Of a DNA stretch of 64,000 nt, positions 44,493 to 53,311 are shown in pieces. Location of the stretch: positions 1 through 64,000 of the forward strand of contig NZ_NSFT01000011.1 in NCBI RefSeq assembly GCF_002294725.1, in the 5' to 3' direction. Under the pieces are notes generated by a model. That model made no database searches, was not told the DNA's origin, and saw only the letters and a list, made by a program, of their open reading frames with translations. Numbering within the stretch: position 1 is the first letter of the stretch; each line of letters begins with the position of its first letter. A program made the position numbers and the translations under genes. The stretch comes from Mesorhizobium sp. WSM4313. GTDB lineage: Bacteria > Pseudomonadota > Alphaproteobacteria > Rhizobiales > Rhizobiaceae.

Positions 44493-46826
44493 ATGAACGA
44501 GGCAGTTCGAGATCCAGCCAAGGCGACCAGTCAGCCGATCATCGAGATCGAGAACCTCTCGATCTCCTTCTTCACCCGCAAGGGCGAGATCCCGGCCGTG
44601 ATGGATTTTTCCTGCACGGTCATGCCCGGCGAGGCGATGGGCATCGTCGGCGAGTCCGGTTGCGGCAAGTCGACCGTGTCGCTCGGGATCATGCGCGACC
44701 TCTCCAACATCGGGAAGATCGTCGGCGGAAAGATCAAGTTCCAGGGCAAGGACATGGGCGAGCTCTCCGAGGATGAGCTGCGCTCGATCCGCGGCAACAA
44801 GATCGCCATGATCTACCAGGAGCCGATGGCGAGCCTCAATCCGGCGATGAAGATCGGCCAGCAGCTGATGGAAGTGCCGCTAATCCACGACAAGGTGTCG
44901 AAGGAAGAGGCCTACAACCGCGCCCTGGAGATGGTGCGGGCGGTGAAGCTGCCCGACCCGGAGCGCATGATGCGCTCCTATCCGCACCAGCTGTCGGGCG
45001 GGCAGCAGCAGCGCATCGTCATCGCCATGGCGCTGCTGTCGAAACCGGCGCTGCTTCTGCTCGACGAGCCGACCACCGCGCTCGACGTCACTGTCGAGGC
45101 CGGCATCGTCGAATTGGTCAAGGGTCTGGGCGAGAAGTTCGGCACCTCGATGATCTTCGTGTCGCACAATCTCGGCCTCATCCTCGAGACCTGCGACAAG
45201 ATCACGGTGATGTATTCCGGCGAGGCGGTCGAGACCGGCAAGATCGAAGACGTGTTCGACCGGATGCGCCATCCCTACACGCAAGGGCTGTTCCGCTCGA
45301 TCCCGCTGCCTGGCGCCGACAAGAACTCGCGGCCGCTGATCTCCATTCCTGGACAGTTGCCGCTGCCGCATGAGCGGCCGAAGGGCTGCAATTTCGGGCC
45401 ACGCTGCCACCATTTCGTCGAGGGCGTCTGCAACGCCGCGGAAATCCCGATGATCCCGGTCGAGGGCCATGAGGGCCATTTCTCGCGCTGCGTGCGGTTC
45501 AACGAGATCGACTGGGAGGCGCTGCCGCCCGGTGCCAAGAAGGTCAACGAAAAGGTCGAGCCCGGCGCGCCGGTGCTCAAGATCGACGATCTCAAGAAAT
45601 ACTACAAGGTCGGCGGCAGCGAGGTGTTCGGCTCCAGCGAAGGCCGCGTCGTCAAGGCCAACGAGACGATCTCGTTCACCGCGCGCGAATCCGAGACGGT
45701 CGCGATCGTCGGCGAATCCGGCTGCGGCAAGTCGACGCTCGCCAAGGTGTTGTTGGGCCTCGAGACCGCAAGCTCCGGCACCGTGACGCTGGGCAACAAG
45801 GAGATCCAGTCGACCGGCATCGAGCGCCGCAATGTCGAGACGGTGTCTTCGATCCAGATGGTGTTCCAGAATCCGTTCGACACGCTGAACCCCAGCCACA
45901 CGGTCGGCTCGCAGATCATCCGCACGCTGGAGAAGTTCAAAGTCGGCAGGACAGTCGCCGAGCGGCGCCAGCGGATGCTGGAACTGCTCGACCTGGTGAA
46001 GCTGCCGCGCGCCTTCGAAACGCGCAAGCCGCGCCAGTTGTCGGGCGGGCAGAAGCAGCGTATCGGCGTCGCGCGCGCCTTTGCCGGCGACGCCAAGGTG
46101 GTGGTGGCCGACGAGCCGGTCTCGGCGCTCGACGTCTCGGTGCAGGCGGCGGTGACCGAGCTGTTGATGGACATCCAGCGCAAGAACAAGACCACGATGC
46201 TGTTCATCAGCCACGATCTGTCGGTGGTGCGCTACATCGCCGACCGCGTCGTCGTCATGTATCTCGGCTACATCGTCGAGCAAGGCACGACCGATCAGAT
46301 CTTCTCGCCGCCTTACCACCCCTATACCGAGGCGCTGCTGTCGGCGATCCCGATCGCCGACACCAGCGTGGTCAAGAAGCACATCGTGCTGGAAGGCGAC
46401 ATCCCGTCGGCGATGAACCCGCCGACCGGCTGCCCGTTCCAGACGCGCTGCGGCTACAAGAGGCTGGTGCCCGACAATCTGTGCGAGACGAAGGTGCCGC
46501 CGGTGAAGAATCTCGGCAACGGCCATATGAGCCTGTGCTGGCTCTCGGACGATGTCCTGGCCAAGATGGAACCGGTCATCAAGTTCGACAAGGAACATGC
46601 CGCGCGTGAAGGCGTGCCGGATGATGCGCCGCACGGCGAGGGGCCAGGCTTTGCCGGTTCGCCGCCGCAGCGTCCCGACGGCAAAAACGCCAGCGCGGAG
46701 GCCGATGCGATCGGAAAGGGCGTCGAGGAGAACGACGAGGTGCTCAAAGCCCGTCGCCACGAAGTGCGCGACGAGGATTCGGAAACCGGTGTCTCAAGGC
46801 CGAAGGACACGACAAGGCGGCACTAG
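44493..46826 (+). CDS. Oligopeptide-type ABC transporter ATP-binding protein, DppD-DppF fusion
   Basis: This 777-residue protein carries two complete nucleotide-binding domains: GESGCGKST and LSGGQQQRIVIAMAL in the first, GESGCGKST and LSGGQKQRIGVARAF in the second. Each is followed by the oligopeptide-family cysteine tail (GCNFGPRCHHF; GCPFQTRCGYKR). A hydrophilic tail of about 80 residues after the last cysteine, rich in charged residues, is extra. The frame is open to 44439, but ATG at 44493 follows GGAGCG and is preferred. The gene ends flush with repeat copy B. Confidence 0.93.
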   Translation: MNEAVRDPAKATSQPIIEIENLSISFFTRKGEIPAVMDFSCTVMPGEAMGIVGESGCGKSTVSLGIMRDLSNIGKIVGGKIKFQGKDMGELSEDELRSIRGNKIAMIYQEPMASLNPAMKIGQQLMEVPLIHDKVSKEEAYNRALEMVRAVKLPDPERMMRSYPHQLSGGQQQRIVIAMALLSKPALLLLDEPTTALDVTVEAGIVELVKGLGEKFGTSMIFVSHNLGLILETCDKITVMYSGEAVETGKIEDVFDRMRHPYTQGLFRSIPLPGADKNSRPLISIPGQLPLPHERPKGCNFGPRCHHFVEGVCNAAEIPMIPVEGHEGHFSRCVRFNEIDWEALPPGAKKVNEKVEPGAPVLKIDDLKKYYKVGGSEVFGSSEGRVVKANETISFTARESETVAIVGESGCGKSTLAKVLLGLETASSGTVTLGNKEIQSTGIERRNVETVSSIQMVFQNPFDTLNPSHTVGSQIIRTLEKFKVGRTVAERRQRMLELLDLVKLPRAFETRKPRQLSGGQKQRIGVARAFAGDAKVVVADEPVSALDVSVQAAVTELLMDIQRKNKTTMLFISHDLSVVRYIADRVVVMYLGYIVEQGTTDQIFSPPYHPYTEALLSAIPIADTSVVKKHIVLEGDIPSAMNPPTGCPFQTRCGYKRLVPDNLCETKVPPVKNLGNGHMSLCWLSDDVLAKMEPVIKFDKEHAAREGVPDDAPHGEGPGFAGSPPQRPDGKNASAEADAIGKGVEENDEVLKARRHEVRDEDSETGVSRPKDTTRRH

Positions 46827-46831
46827 ACCCG

Positions 46832-47191
46832 GTTCCTTAACATAGAAGTTTTGACCGGTTGGCTATGTGTGCGTTGGCAAAGCCCATGCCTTGGCGATTG
46901 GCCGAGACGCCTATCGCGATCGTCATCCACGGGCGGAGCAAGGAGCGTAGCGACGCGCGCAGACCCGAGGATCCATGCCGTGACATGGAAGCGCCGCGGC
47001 GGCAGAAATTCTGCACCGTTGCACACTTCGGTCTAGGTAACGGAATGGATTCTAGGGTCTGCGCGCGTCGCTACGCTCCTTGCTCCGCCCTAGAATGACG
47101 AGGTTCAGGAGCCTCAGCTCATCGCCAGCGTTTGCGTTGATAGCCTTGCCCGACAAGCCTTCAATCTTTCAAAATCACCGTGTTGAGGAAC
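46832..47191. repeat. Interspersed repeat family 1, copy B, MITE-like with a long internal palindrome
   Basis: This 360-base noncoding block spans almost the whole 3'-to-3' gap 46827-47190. Its ends are an 11-base imperfect inverted pair (GTTCCTTAACA at 46832-46842; TGTTGAGGAAC at 47181-47191). Inside are 64-base inverted arms, 46921-46984 and 47037-47100, containing a perfect 36-base core (46931-46966 with 47055-47090). The loop carries a small GCAGAAATTCTGC hairpin. The outer parts match copy A at 6478-6737. Its right edge provides the C of the neighbouring gene's stop codon. Confidence 0.85.
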
Positions 47192-47781
47192 TAGTTGCCG
47201 CACTGCCGCATCTGCGCGGCGTAATCGCGCGCCATCTGGTCGGTGGCGCGCGCGTAGTTTTGAACGCCGCCATCGCCGCGGTTGCCGCGGCCATAGGCGG
47301 TCCAGCCGAGATAATAGGCCAGATAGAGATTGTAGGTGTCGTTGCGGGCGACGCCGAACGTGTCGGCCGTCTTTGAGTGGTACCAGCCGACGAAATCGAT
47401 GGCGTCGGCAAAGCGCGTGCGGCGCGCCGCCCAGTTGCCGGTCTCGCTTTGATATTGCGACCATGTGCCGTCGAGCGCCTGCGAGTAGCCGGTGGCGCTC
47501 GAGACATGCGTCCACGGGATGAAGCCGAGCAGCTTGGTGCGCGGCGGCCGGGCATTGCTCTTGAAGCCGGATTCCTTGCGCACCGTCGCCATCAGCACGG
47601 GGACGGGAACGCCGTATTTCCGCTCGGTCCGTTCGGCGGCGGACTGCCAGTTGTCGAACCAGCCGTCATTCTGGTCGAAGACCGCGCAGACATTGTTGAT
47701 ATGACTGGGCGCCGTCGCGCAGGCCGAAAGCGCCAGCAGCACCGAGACAGCGACAATTTTACTAAAACTCGACCTACGCAT
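47191..47781 (-). CDS. Lytic-transglycosylase-like lipoprotein
   Basis: This 196-residue protein has a lipoprotein signal (SVLLALSACATAPSH, lipobox LSAC) and an SLT-like body: PVPVLMATVRKESGFKSNARPPRTK places a glutamate where SLT enzymes have the catalytic Glu (ES motif), followed by ATGYSQALDGTWSQYQ, matching the GLMQ-type second motif. It would cleave glycan strands while tethered to a membrane. Several arginine-rich shadows overlap it in other frames. It stands alone, divergent from the MttB-like gene and convergent with the ABC ATPase across repeat copy B. No strong ribosome site was seen at 47781. Confidence 0.82.
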   Translation of the reverse strand: MRRSSFSKIVAVSVLLALSACATAPSHINNVCAVFDQNDGWFDNWQSAAERTERKYGVPVPVLMATVRKESGFKSNARPPRTKLLGFIPWTHVSSATGYSQALDGTWSQYQSETGNWAARRTRFADAIDFVGWYHSKTADTFGVARNDTYNLYLAYYLGWTAYGRGNRGDGGVQNYARATDQMARDYAAQMRQCGN

Positions 47782-47991
47782 TGGAAGACGAATAGGCCGA
47801 AATCATAAAAGGAGTGTTGCGCGCTTCCTTAACGAGGGGTGGGAGGCGCGAAAAGCTAAGTATCGATATCACGACTACTCGTGTCGCTATTCTTTTCCTC
47901 GAATTTGAAAAATGCCGCCTTGGCTAAAATCGCGCCGGCAAATGGCGAATTTCTGACAGCTCGCATGCGATGCCGGCGCTCTGATGCGCGC

Positions 47992-49530
47992 ATGAGCGAA
48001 CCAAGACGCAAGCGGGGCGCCGAGCGCACCAGCAACCGGGGACCAGCCGCCATCCCGCAACTGCCGGCGCGGCGGGTGGAGAATCCCTATCCGCCGATGG
48101 CGCTGCTGTCGGCCGAGCAGATCGAAGCCATCCACCAGGCATCGATGCACATACTGGAGAATTTCGGCATCGAGGTGATGAGCGCACGCGCCCTGTCGCT
48201 GTTCGAGCGCGCCGGCGCCAAGGTCGACCACGGCTCGATGAATGTGCGCGTCGACCGCGGCATGGTCGAGGAGGCGCTGAAGTCGACGCGCTCGGCCTAC
48301 ACGCTGACGCCCCGAAACCCGGAGCACGCCATCCGTCTTGGCGGCAGCACCATCAACTTCACGCTCGTCGCCGGGCCGCCCAATGTGCATGACATGGAAC
48401 GCGGCCGCCGCGCCGGCAACCTCGCCGACTACTCGGACCTCGTCCGGCTGGCGCAGCATTTCAACTGCATCCACATGCTGGGCAACCAGGTCTGCGCCCC
48501 GGTCGAGCTGCCGGCGAACACCAGGCATATGGATACCTATTTCGCCAATCTGACGCTGACCGACAAATGCTTCCACGTCTCGGCGATCGGGCGGGGCAGG
48601 GCGCTAGACGGCATCGAGATGATGGCGATCGCGCGCGGGCTGACGCTTGAGCAGATGGGAGAGGACCCCGGCGTCACCACCATCATTTCGGTCAACTCGC
48701 CGCGCCGCTTCGACGAGATGATGGCCGAAGGGCTGATGACGATGGCCGAATACGGCCAGTCGGTGGCGGTGACGCCGTTCACGCTGATGGGGGCGATGAG
48801 CCCGGTAACGCTGGCCGGCGCGCTGGCGCAGCAGAATGCCGAAGCGCTGTTCGGCATCGTGCTGACGCAGCTGGTGCGTCCGGGTGCGCCGGTGATGTAT
48901 GGCGCCTTCACTTCCAATGTCGACATGAAGTCGGGCGCGCCCGCCTTCGGCACGCCGGAGAACACCAAGGCCAACATCGCTTCCGGGCAGTTGGCGCGGC
49001 GTTACAAATTGCCTTACCGCACGACGCCTGGCTCGGCCTCCAATGCCGCCGATGCGCAGGGCGCCTACGAGACGCTGATGGCGCTGTGGGGCGCGGTGCT
49101 CGGCCACGGCAATCTCGTCTACCACGCCGCCGGCTGGCAGGAAGGTGGGCTGACGGCGTCGTTCGAAAAGCTCATCATCGATGTCGAGATGATCCAGCAC
49201 ATGATGGAGTTCCTGCGGCCGATCGTCGTCGACGAGGCGGAACTTGCGGTCGAGGCGCTCGGCGCGGTGCCGACCGGCGGCCATTTCTTCGGCGAGCCGC
49301 ACACGCTGGAGCGCTACGCCACCGCCTTCTACCAGCCGATGCTTTCCAACTGGCAGAATTACGAGGCCTGGCAGGAGGCGGGTGCGCTCGACACGACGGC
49401 GCGCGCGACGCGGCTGTGGAAGAAGGCGCTGGAGGAATATGTCCAGCCGGCCATGGATCCCGCGGTGCGCGAGGCGCTCGAAGCCTATATGGCGCGCCGC
49501 AAGGAAGCGATCGGGCAGGGTGAGCCGTGA
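47992..49530 (+). CDS. MttB-family methyltransferase without pyrrolysine
   Basis: This 512-residue protein resembles trimethylamine:corrinoid methyltransferase MttB. Family-like segments include MALLSAEQIEAIHQASMHILENFGIEVMS near the start, RLAQHFNCIHMLGNQVCAPVE, MYGAFTSNVDMKSGAPAFGTPE and VYHAAGWQEGGLTASFEKLIIDVEMIQHM. There is no in-frame amber codon, so it belongs to the non-pyrrolysine branch, some members of which demethylate glycine betaine or other quaternary amines. The start is uncertain: ATG at 47992 is used, but 47965 and 47881 are open and no site has a strong Shine-Dalgarno. It lies 64 bases upstream of the flavoprotein gene, probably one operon. No corrinoid protein gene is visible in the window. 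Confidence 0.87.
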   Translation: MSEPRRKRGAERTSNRGPAAIPQLPARRVENPYPPMALLSAEQIEAIHQASMHILENFGIEVMSARALSLFERAGAKVDHGSMNVRVDRGMVEEALKSTRSAYTLTPRNPEHAIRLGGSTINFTLVAGPPNVHDMERGRRAGNLADYSDLVRLAQHFNCIHMLGNQVCAPVELPANTRHMDTYFANLTLTDKCFHVSAIGRGRALDGIEMMAIARGLTLEQMGEDPGVTTIISVNSPRRFDEMMAEGLMTMAEYGQSVAVTPFTLMGAMSPVTLAGALAQQNAEALFGIVLTQLVRPGAPVMYGAFTSNVDMKSGAPAFGTPENTKANIASGQLARRYKLPYRTTPGSASNAADAQGAYETLMALWGAVLGHGNLVYHAAGWQEGGLTASFEKLIIDVEMIQHMMEFLRPIVVDEAELAVEALGAVPTGGHFFGEPHTLERYATAFYQPMLSNWQNYEAWQEAGALDTTARATRLWKKALEEYVQPAMDPAVREALEAYMARRKEAIGQGEP

Positions 49531-49594
49531 GGGAACAGCTTCCCATCCTGATTCATTTCAATCTCTCAACTTACTGAACCAACGAGAAAAGTCC

Positions 49595-52021
49595 ATGAAG
49601 TCGCATGCAAAGGTCGTGGTCATCGGCGGCGGTGTCGTCGGATGCTCGGTGCTGTTCCATCTTGCCCGCCATGGCTGGACCGACGTCGTGCTTCTGGAGC
49701 GCGACGAACTGACGTCCGGCTCGACCTGGCACGCGGCCGGCGGCATGCACACCATCAACGGCGACCCCAACGTCGCCAAGCTGCAGAAATACACGATCTC
49801 GCTCTACAAGGAGATCGAGGAACTGTCGGGGCAAGCCACCGGCGTGCACCTCACGGGCGGCGTGCTACTAGCGGCGACCGAAGCGCGGCTCGACTGGCTG
49901 CGCGGCGTGGTGTCCAAGGGCCGCTATCTCGGCATCGACCTCGAAGTGATCTCGGCCAAGGAAGCGGCGGAACTGATGCCGCTCATCGATCCCAGCCAGT
50001 TTGTCGGCGCCGTCCGCAACAAGGAGGACGGCCATCTCGACCCGTCCGGCGTGACGCATGCCTATGCCAAGGCGGCGCGGAAACTGGGGGCCGAGGTCGA
50101 GCGCTTCACCAAGGTCGAGGACATCGTGCGCCGTCCCGACGGGCTGTGGCGGATCATCACCAACAAGGGGGATATCATTGCCGAGCACGTCGTCAATGCC
50201 GGCGGGCTGTGGGCGCGCGAGGTCGGCCGCATGGTCGGGCTCGAGCTGCCGGTGCTGGCCATGGAACACATGTACCTGATCACCGAGGACATGCCGGAGG
50301 TCGCCGACTGGAACAAGAAGACCGGCACCGAGATCATTCATGCCGTGGACTTCGACGGCGAGCTCTATCTGCGCCAGGAGCGCGGCGGCATGCTGATGGG
50401 CACTTACGAGAAGGCCAACAAGGTCTGGTCCGAGTTCCAGACACCCTGGAATTTCGGCCATGAGCTCCTGGAGCCGGACATCGACCGCATCGCGCCGTCG
50501 CTCGAAGTCGGCTTCCGCCATTTCCCCGCCTTCCAGAAAACCGGCATCAAGCAGATCATCAACGGCCCCTTCACCTTTGCGCCGGACGGCAATCCGCTGG
50601 TCGGCCCGGTGCGCGGCCTGCCGGGCTTCTGGGTCGCCTGCGGCGTCATGGCCGGATTCAGCCAGGGCGGCGGCGTGGGGCTCGCGCTCTCCAACTGGAT
50701 GATCGAGGGTGATCCGGGCGCCGACATCTGGGCGATGGATGTGGCGCGCTACGGCGACTGGGCGACGATAGCCTACACCAACGCCAAGGTGCGCGAGAAT
50801 TATTCGCGTCGTTTCTCGATCCGCTTCCCGAATGAGGAACTGCCGGCCGGGCGGCCGCTGAAGACGACGCCTCTCTATGACACGCTGTCGGCCAAGGGCG
50901 CGCAATGGGGCGTGTCCTATGGGCTCGAAGTGCCGCTCTGGTATGCGCCGGACGGCGTCAAGGACGAGTTCTCGTGGCGGCGCTCGACCGACTTCGACCA
51001 TGTTGCCAAGGAAGTCGCGGCGGTGCGCGACGGCGTCGGCCTGTCGGAGATCTCGAACTTCGCCAAATACAAGGTGACCGGCGAGGGCGTGGCCGCCTGG
51101 CTCGACCGCATGCTTGCCTGCAGGCTGCCAAAGCGCGGCCGCATGACCTTGGCGCCGATGCTGAAGGACGACGGCAGACTCATCGGCGATTTCACTTTGG
51201 CCAATATCGACGACGCAGAGTGGTTCATCGCCGGCTCCGGCATCGCCGAGCAATACCACATGCGCTGGTTCGAGGCGCATCTGCCGAAGGACGGCTCGGT
51301 GCAAATCGAGGCGCTGGGACAGAAGCTCACCGGCCTTGCGATCGCCGGACCGAAGGCCAGAGAAGTGCTCGCCAAGGTCACCCGCGCCGATGTCTCCAAC
51401 GCGGCGTTCCCTTTCATGGCGGTTGTGCGGATGGATATCGGCATGGCACCATGCCTGGTAGGCCGTGTCAGCTACACCGGCGATCTCGGCTACGAGATCT
51501 GGGTAGCGCCCGAATATCAGCGCGCCGCATACCAGGCGCTGCTGGCCGCGGGCGAAGCGTCAGGCATCGGCCTGTTCGGCTCGCGCGCGCTCAATGCGCT
51601 GAGACTCGAGAAGAACTATGGCTCATGGGCGCGCGAGTACCGGCCGATCTATGGGCCGCTTGAGGCCGGGCTCGACCGCTTCGTCGCCTATGGCAAGGAC
51701 GCTGATTTCATCGGCAAGGAAGCAGCACTTACCGAGCGCAAAGACGGCGGCAAGCTCAGGCTGCGCAGCTTCATCGTCGACGCCACCGATGCCGATGTGA
51801 TCGGTGACGAGGCGATCTGGCATGACGGCGTTGTGCGCGGCTGGGTCACCTCGGGCGGCTATGCGCATCACTCGAAGAAGTCGGTCGCGATGGGTTATGT
51901 GCCCAAGGAGATCGCCGACAGACCGGACGGTTTCGAGATCGAGATCCTCGGCAAGCGCCATGCGGCGCGCATCCAGGCGGCGCCGCTGTTCGACGCCAAT
52001 TTCGAGCGGATGCGCGGCTAG
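49595..52021 (+). CDS. Dimethylglycine/sarcosine dehydrogenase-like flavoprotein with GcvT domain
   Basis: This 808-residue two-part enzyme has an N-terminal DAO-type FAD domain starting VVVIGGGVVGCSVLFHLARHGW, with STWHAAGG whose His is the residue that binds FAD covalently in dimethylglycine and sarcosine dehydrogenases. The C-terminal half, from about residue 425, is a folate-binding GcvT-like domain (YTGDLGYEIWV and SRALNALRLEKNYGSWAREY are typical). It would oxidise an N-methyl group and pass the one-carbon unit to tetrahydrofolate. The upstream part of the frame (from 49244) is shadow; ATG at 49595 is the natural start. It follows the MttB-like gene, so successive demethylation is likely. 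Confidence 0.93.
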   Translation: MKSHAKVVVIGGGVVGCSVLFHLARHGWTDVVLLERDELTSGSTWHAAGGMHTINGDPNVAKLQKYTISLYKEIEELSGQATGVHLTGGVLLAATEARLDWLRGVVSKGRYLGIDLEVISAKEAAELMPLIDPSQFVGAVRNKEDGHLDPSGVTHAYAKAARKLGAEVERFTKVEDIVRRPDGLWRIITNKGDIIAEHVVNAGGLWAREVGRMVGLELPVLAMEHMYLITEDMPEVADWNKKTGTEIIHAVDFDGELYLRQERGGMLMGTYEKANKVWSEFQTPWNFGHELLEPDIDRIAPSLEVGFRHFPAFQKTGIKQIINGPFTFAPDGNPLVGPVRGLPGFWVACGVMAGFSQGGGVGLALSNWMIEGDPGADIWAMDVARYGDWATIAYTNAKVRENYSRRFSIRFPNEELPAGRPLKTTPLYDTLSAKGAQWGVSYGLEVPLWYAPDGVKDEFSWRRSTDFDHVAKEVAAVRDGVGLSEISNFAKYKVTGEGVAAWLDRMLACRLPKRGRMTLAPMLKDDGRLIGDFTLANIDDAEWFIAGSGIAEQYHMRWFEAHLPKDGSVQIEALGQKLTGLAIAGPKAREVLAKVTRADVSNAAFPFMAVVRMDIGMAPCLVGRVSYTGDLGYEIWVAPEYQRAAYQALLAAGEASGIGLFGSRALNALRLEKNYGSWAREYRPIYGPLEAGLDRFVAYGKDADFIGKEAALTERKDGGKLRLRSFIVDATDADVIGDEAIWHDGVVRGWVTSGGYAHHSKKSVAMGYVPKEIADRPDGFEIEILGKRHAARIQAAPLFDANFERMRG

Positions 52022-52167
52022 AGCAGGATGACGTTTCGTTGAATCGTCATCCTGCTCTAACTCTTTGTTGGAGCATGATCTTTTCCGAAAACCGGTTCCC
52101 ACTTTTCGGGATCATGCTCTAGAGCAATTCCAGGAAAAGTGCGAAGCGGTTTCCGATCCGGAATTGC
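52021..52167. repeat. Mosaic of three rhizobial-type hairpin repeats
   Basis: Three inverted pairs follow each other: GAGCAGGATGACG (52021-52033 with 52045-52057), GAGCATGATC (52071-52080 with 52110-52119, inner CCGAAAA/TTTTCGG), and GCAATTCC (52124-52131 with 52160-52167). Such GAGCATGATC...TTTTCGGGATCATGCTC modules are widespread between genes in rhizobia. The first base of the first stem is also the last base of the preceding stop codon, so the stems may end that transcript. Confidence 0.85.
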
Positions 52168-52207
52168 GTCAAAACAAAAAGCCTCCAGGCGCGCACCCTT
52201 CGATGCT

Positions 52208-52600
52208 TCAGGCGCTGCGGCGGTTATCCAGCGCGAAGGCGCCGGCCCCGGCGAAGATCAGATAGAGGAAGATGAAGCAGAAGGAGATCGCCAAGTCGCC
52301 GCCGTTGTTGACGGGGAAGAAGTCGCGCGGCATGTGCGCCATGAAATAGGCGATCGCCATTTCGCCGGCCAGGAGGAAAGCGACCGGGCGGGTGAAGAGG
52401 CCGAGCGCCAGCAGGATGCCACCGGCGAATTCGAGAATACCGGCAGCCGTCGTCAGCCCGGTGAGGACGTGCGGCTCGGCGCTGACCGGGAAGTTGAACA
52501 GTTTCTGCGAGCCGTGTTCGACGAACTGCAAGGCGGTCATGATGCGCAACACACCCAGCGCCTGCGGGCTGTACCGAGCCAGGCTTTCGAAAAGCTTCAT
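52208..52600 (-). CDS. DoxX family membrane protein
   Basis: This 130-residue inner-membrane protein has four hydrophobic segments. It starts SPQALGVLRIMTALQFVEHGSQKLFNF, the usual DoxX entry, and continues with GGILLALGLFTRPVAFLLAGEMAIAYFMAH. DoxX proteins are linked to redox and thiosulfate-related membrane chemistry in some bacteria, but the precise role of this branch is not known. The gene is monocistronic and convergent with the flavoprotein gene across the hairpin mosaic. Confidence 0.9.
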   Translation of the reverse strand: MKLFESLARYSPQALGVLRIMTALQFVEHGSQKLFNFPVSAEPHVLTGLTTAAGILEFAGGILLALGLFTRPVAFLLAGEMAIAYFMAHMPRDFFPVNNGGDLAISFCFIFLYLIFAGAGAFALDNRRSA

Positions 52601-52723
52601 CTAGAACTCCGTTCTATCCCGCTCGGCCTTAGATTATCGCCCGGCGACGGACCACTCACTTCCCGTGGCCTGCCATCAACAATCGGTGAGTGGAAATGGT
52701 TTCAACCCCATGTTTCTTCTCTC

Positions 52724-52751
52724 TATGGTTGCATATGTATCCTTATGGTTG
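52724..52751. promoter_or_regulatory. Direct repeats upstream of the secreted protein gene
   Basis: TATGGTTG occurs at 52724-52731 and 52744-52751, 20 bases (two helical turns) apart, each followed by an AT-containing ATG/TATG tail. They lie 44 bases before the start at 52795, where an activator or repressor could bind, but no regulator can be assigned. Confidence 0.35.
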
Positions 52752-52794
52752 TATGACTAGGGGTGACGCATCAAACCAGGCAGGTTTCTTAACC

Positions 52795-53283
52795 ATGAGA
52801 AAAGTCGCCATCAGCCTATTCGCAATCCTTGCAGGCACCAGCTTCGCCGCAGCCGCGGATACCGGCTGCGACGCCTTCAAATGGCCGGTTGAACGTGAGC
52901 AGGCCCTGTTTCCGGCCGCGCCCGCCGCCCAATCCGGCGCCACCCTGACGGTCGGCGAAGCGGTGGATTTCTCGCTCGCGGCTGTCGACACGGTCAGCTT
53001 TGAAGTGCCGCCTGACCGTGCACCGAAAGCCGGCACCTTCGGCGCGACGGCAAATGTGACCGTGCCGCCTGAAGGCGAGCTGCAGTTCAGCCTGTCCGAC
53101 GAGGCCTGGATCGATGTCGTGCAGGATGGCAAGATCGTGAAATCGGCGGCTTTCAGCGGCGTGAAGACCTGCCCGGGCATTCGCAAAAGCGTGCGTTCCA
53201 AGCTCCAGGGCGGAGCGGCCGTCGTCCAGCTCAGCGGCGCCAAGAAAGCCGATCTGAAGCTGGCGGTACTGACGCCGGAATGA
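52795..53283 (+). CDS. Conserved secreted protein of unknown function
   Basis: This 162-residue protein has a clear signal peptide (MRKVAISLFAILAGTSFAAAA). The mature part begins DTGCDAFKWPVERE, contains only two cysteines (the other in KTCPGIRKSV) that may form a disulfide, and is otherwise beta-rich (GATANVTVPPEGELQFSLSDEAWIDVV). I do not recognise a named family; the Asp-Gly-Cys start and WPVERE are reminiscent of conserved hypothetical secreted proteins of Rhizobiales. The frame is open to 52690, but ATG at 52795 begins the signal peptide. It is convergent with the VOC gene, 28 bases apart. Confidence 0.8.
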   Translation: MRKVAISLFAILAGTSFAAAADTGCDAFKWPVEREQALFPAAPAAQSGATLTVGEAVDFSLAAVDTVSFEVPPDRAPKAGTFGATANVTVPPEGELQFSLSDEAWIDVVQDGKIVKSAAFSGVKTCPGIRKSVRSKLQGGAAVVQLSGAKKADLKLAVLTPE

Positions 53284-53311
53284 TCCAGCGCCAGACCGCC
53301 GAGTGGTGCTA

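Noticed and set aside
44880..46760. Antisense open frame of 626 codons opposite the double ATPase
   Set aside because: It mirrors the ATPase coding phase and has no ribosome site or family match.
47965..47991. Upstream start of the MttB-like gene
   Set aside because: ATG at 47965 and the frame to 47881 are open, but neither has a ribosome site and the residues do not resemble the family; kept only as alternatives.
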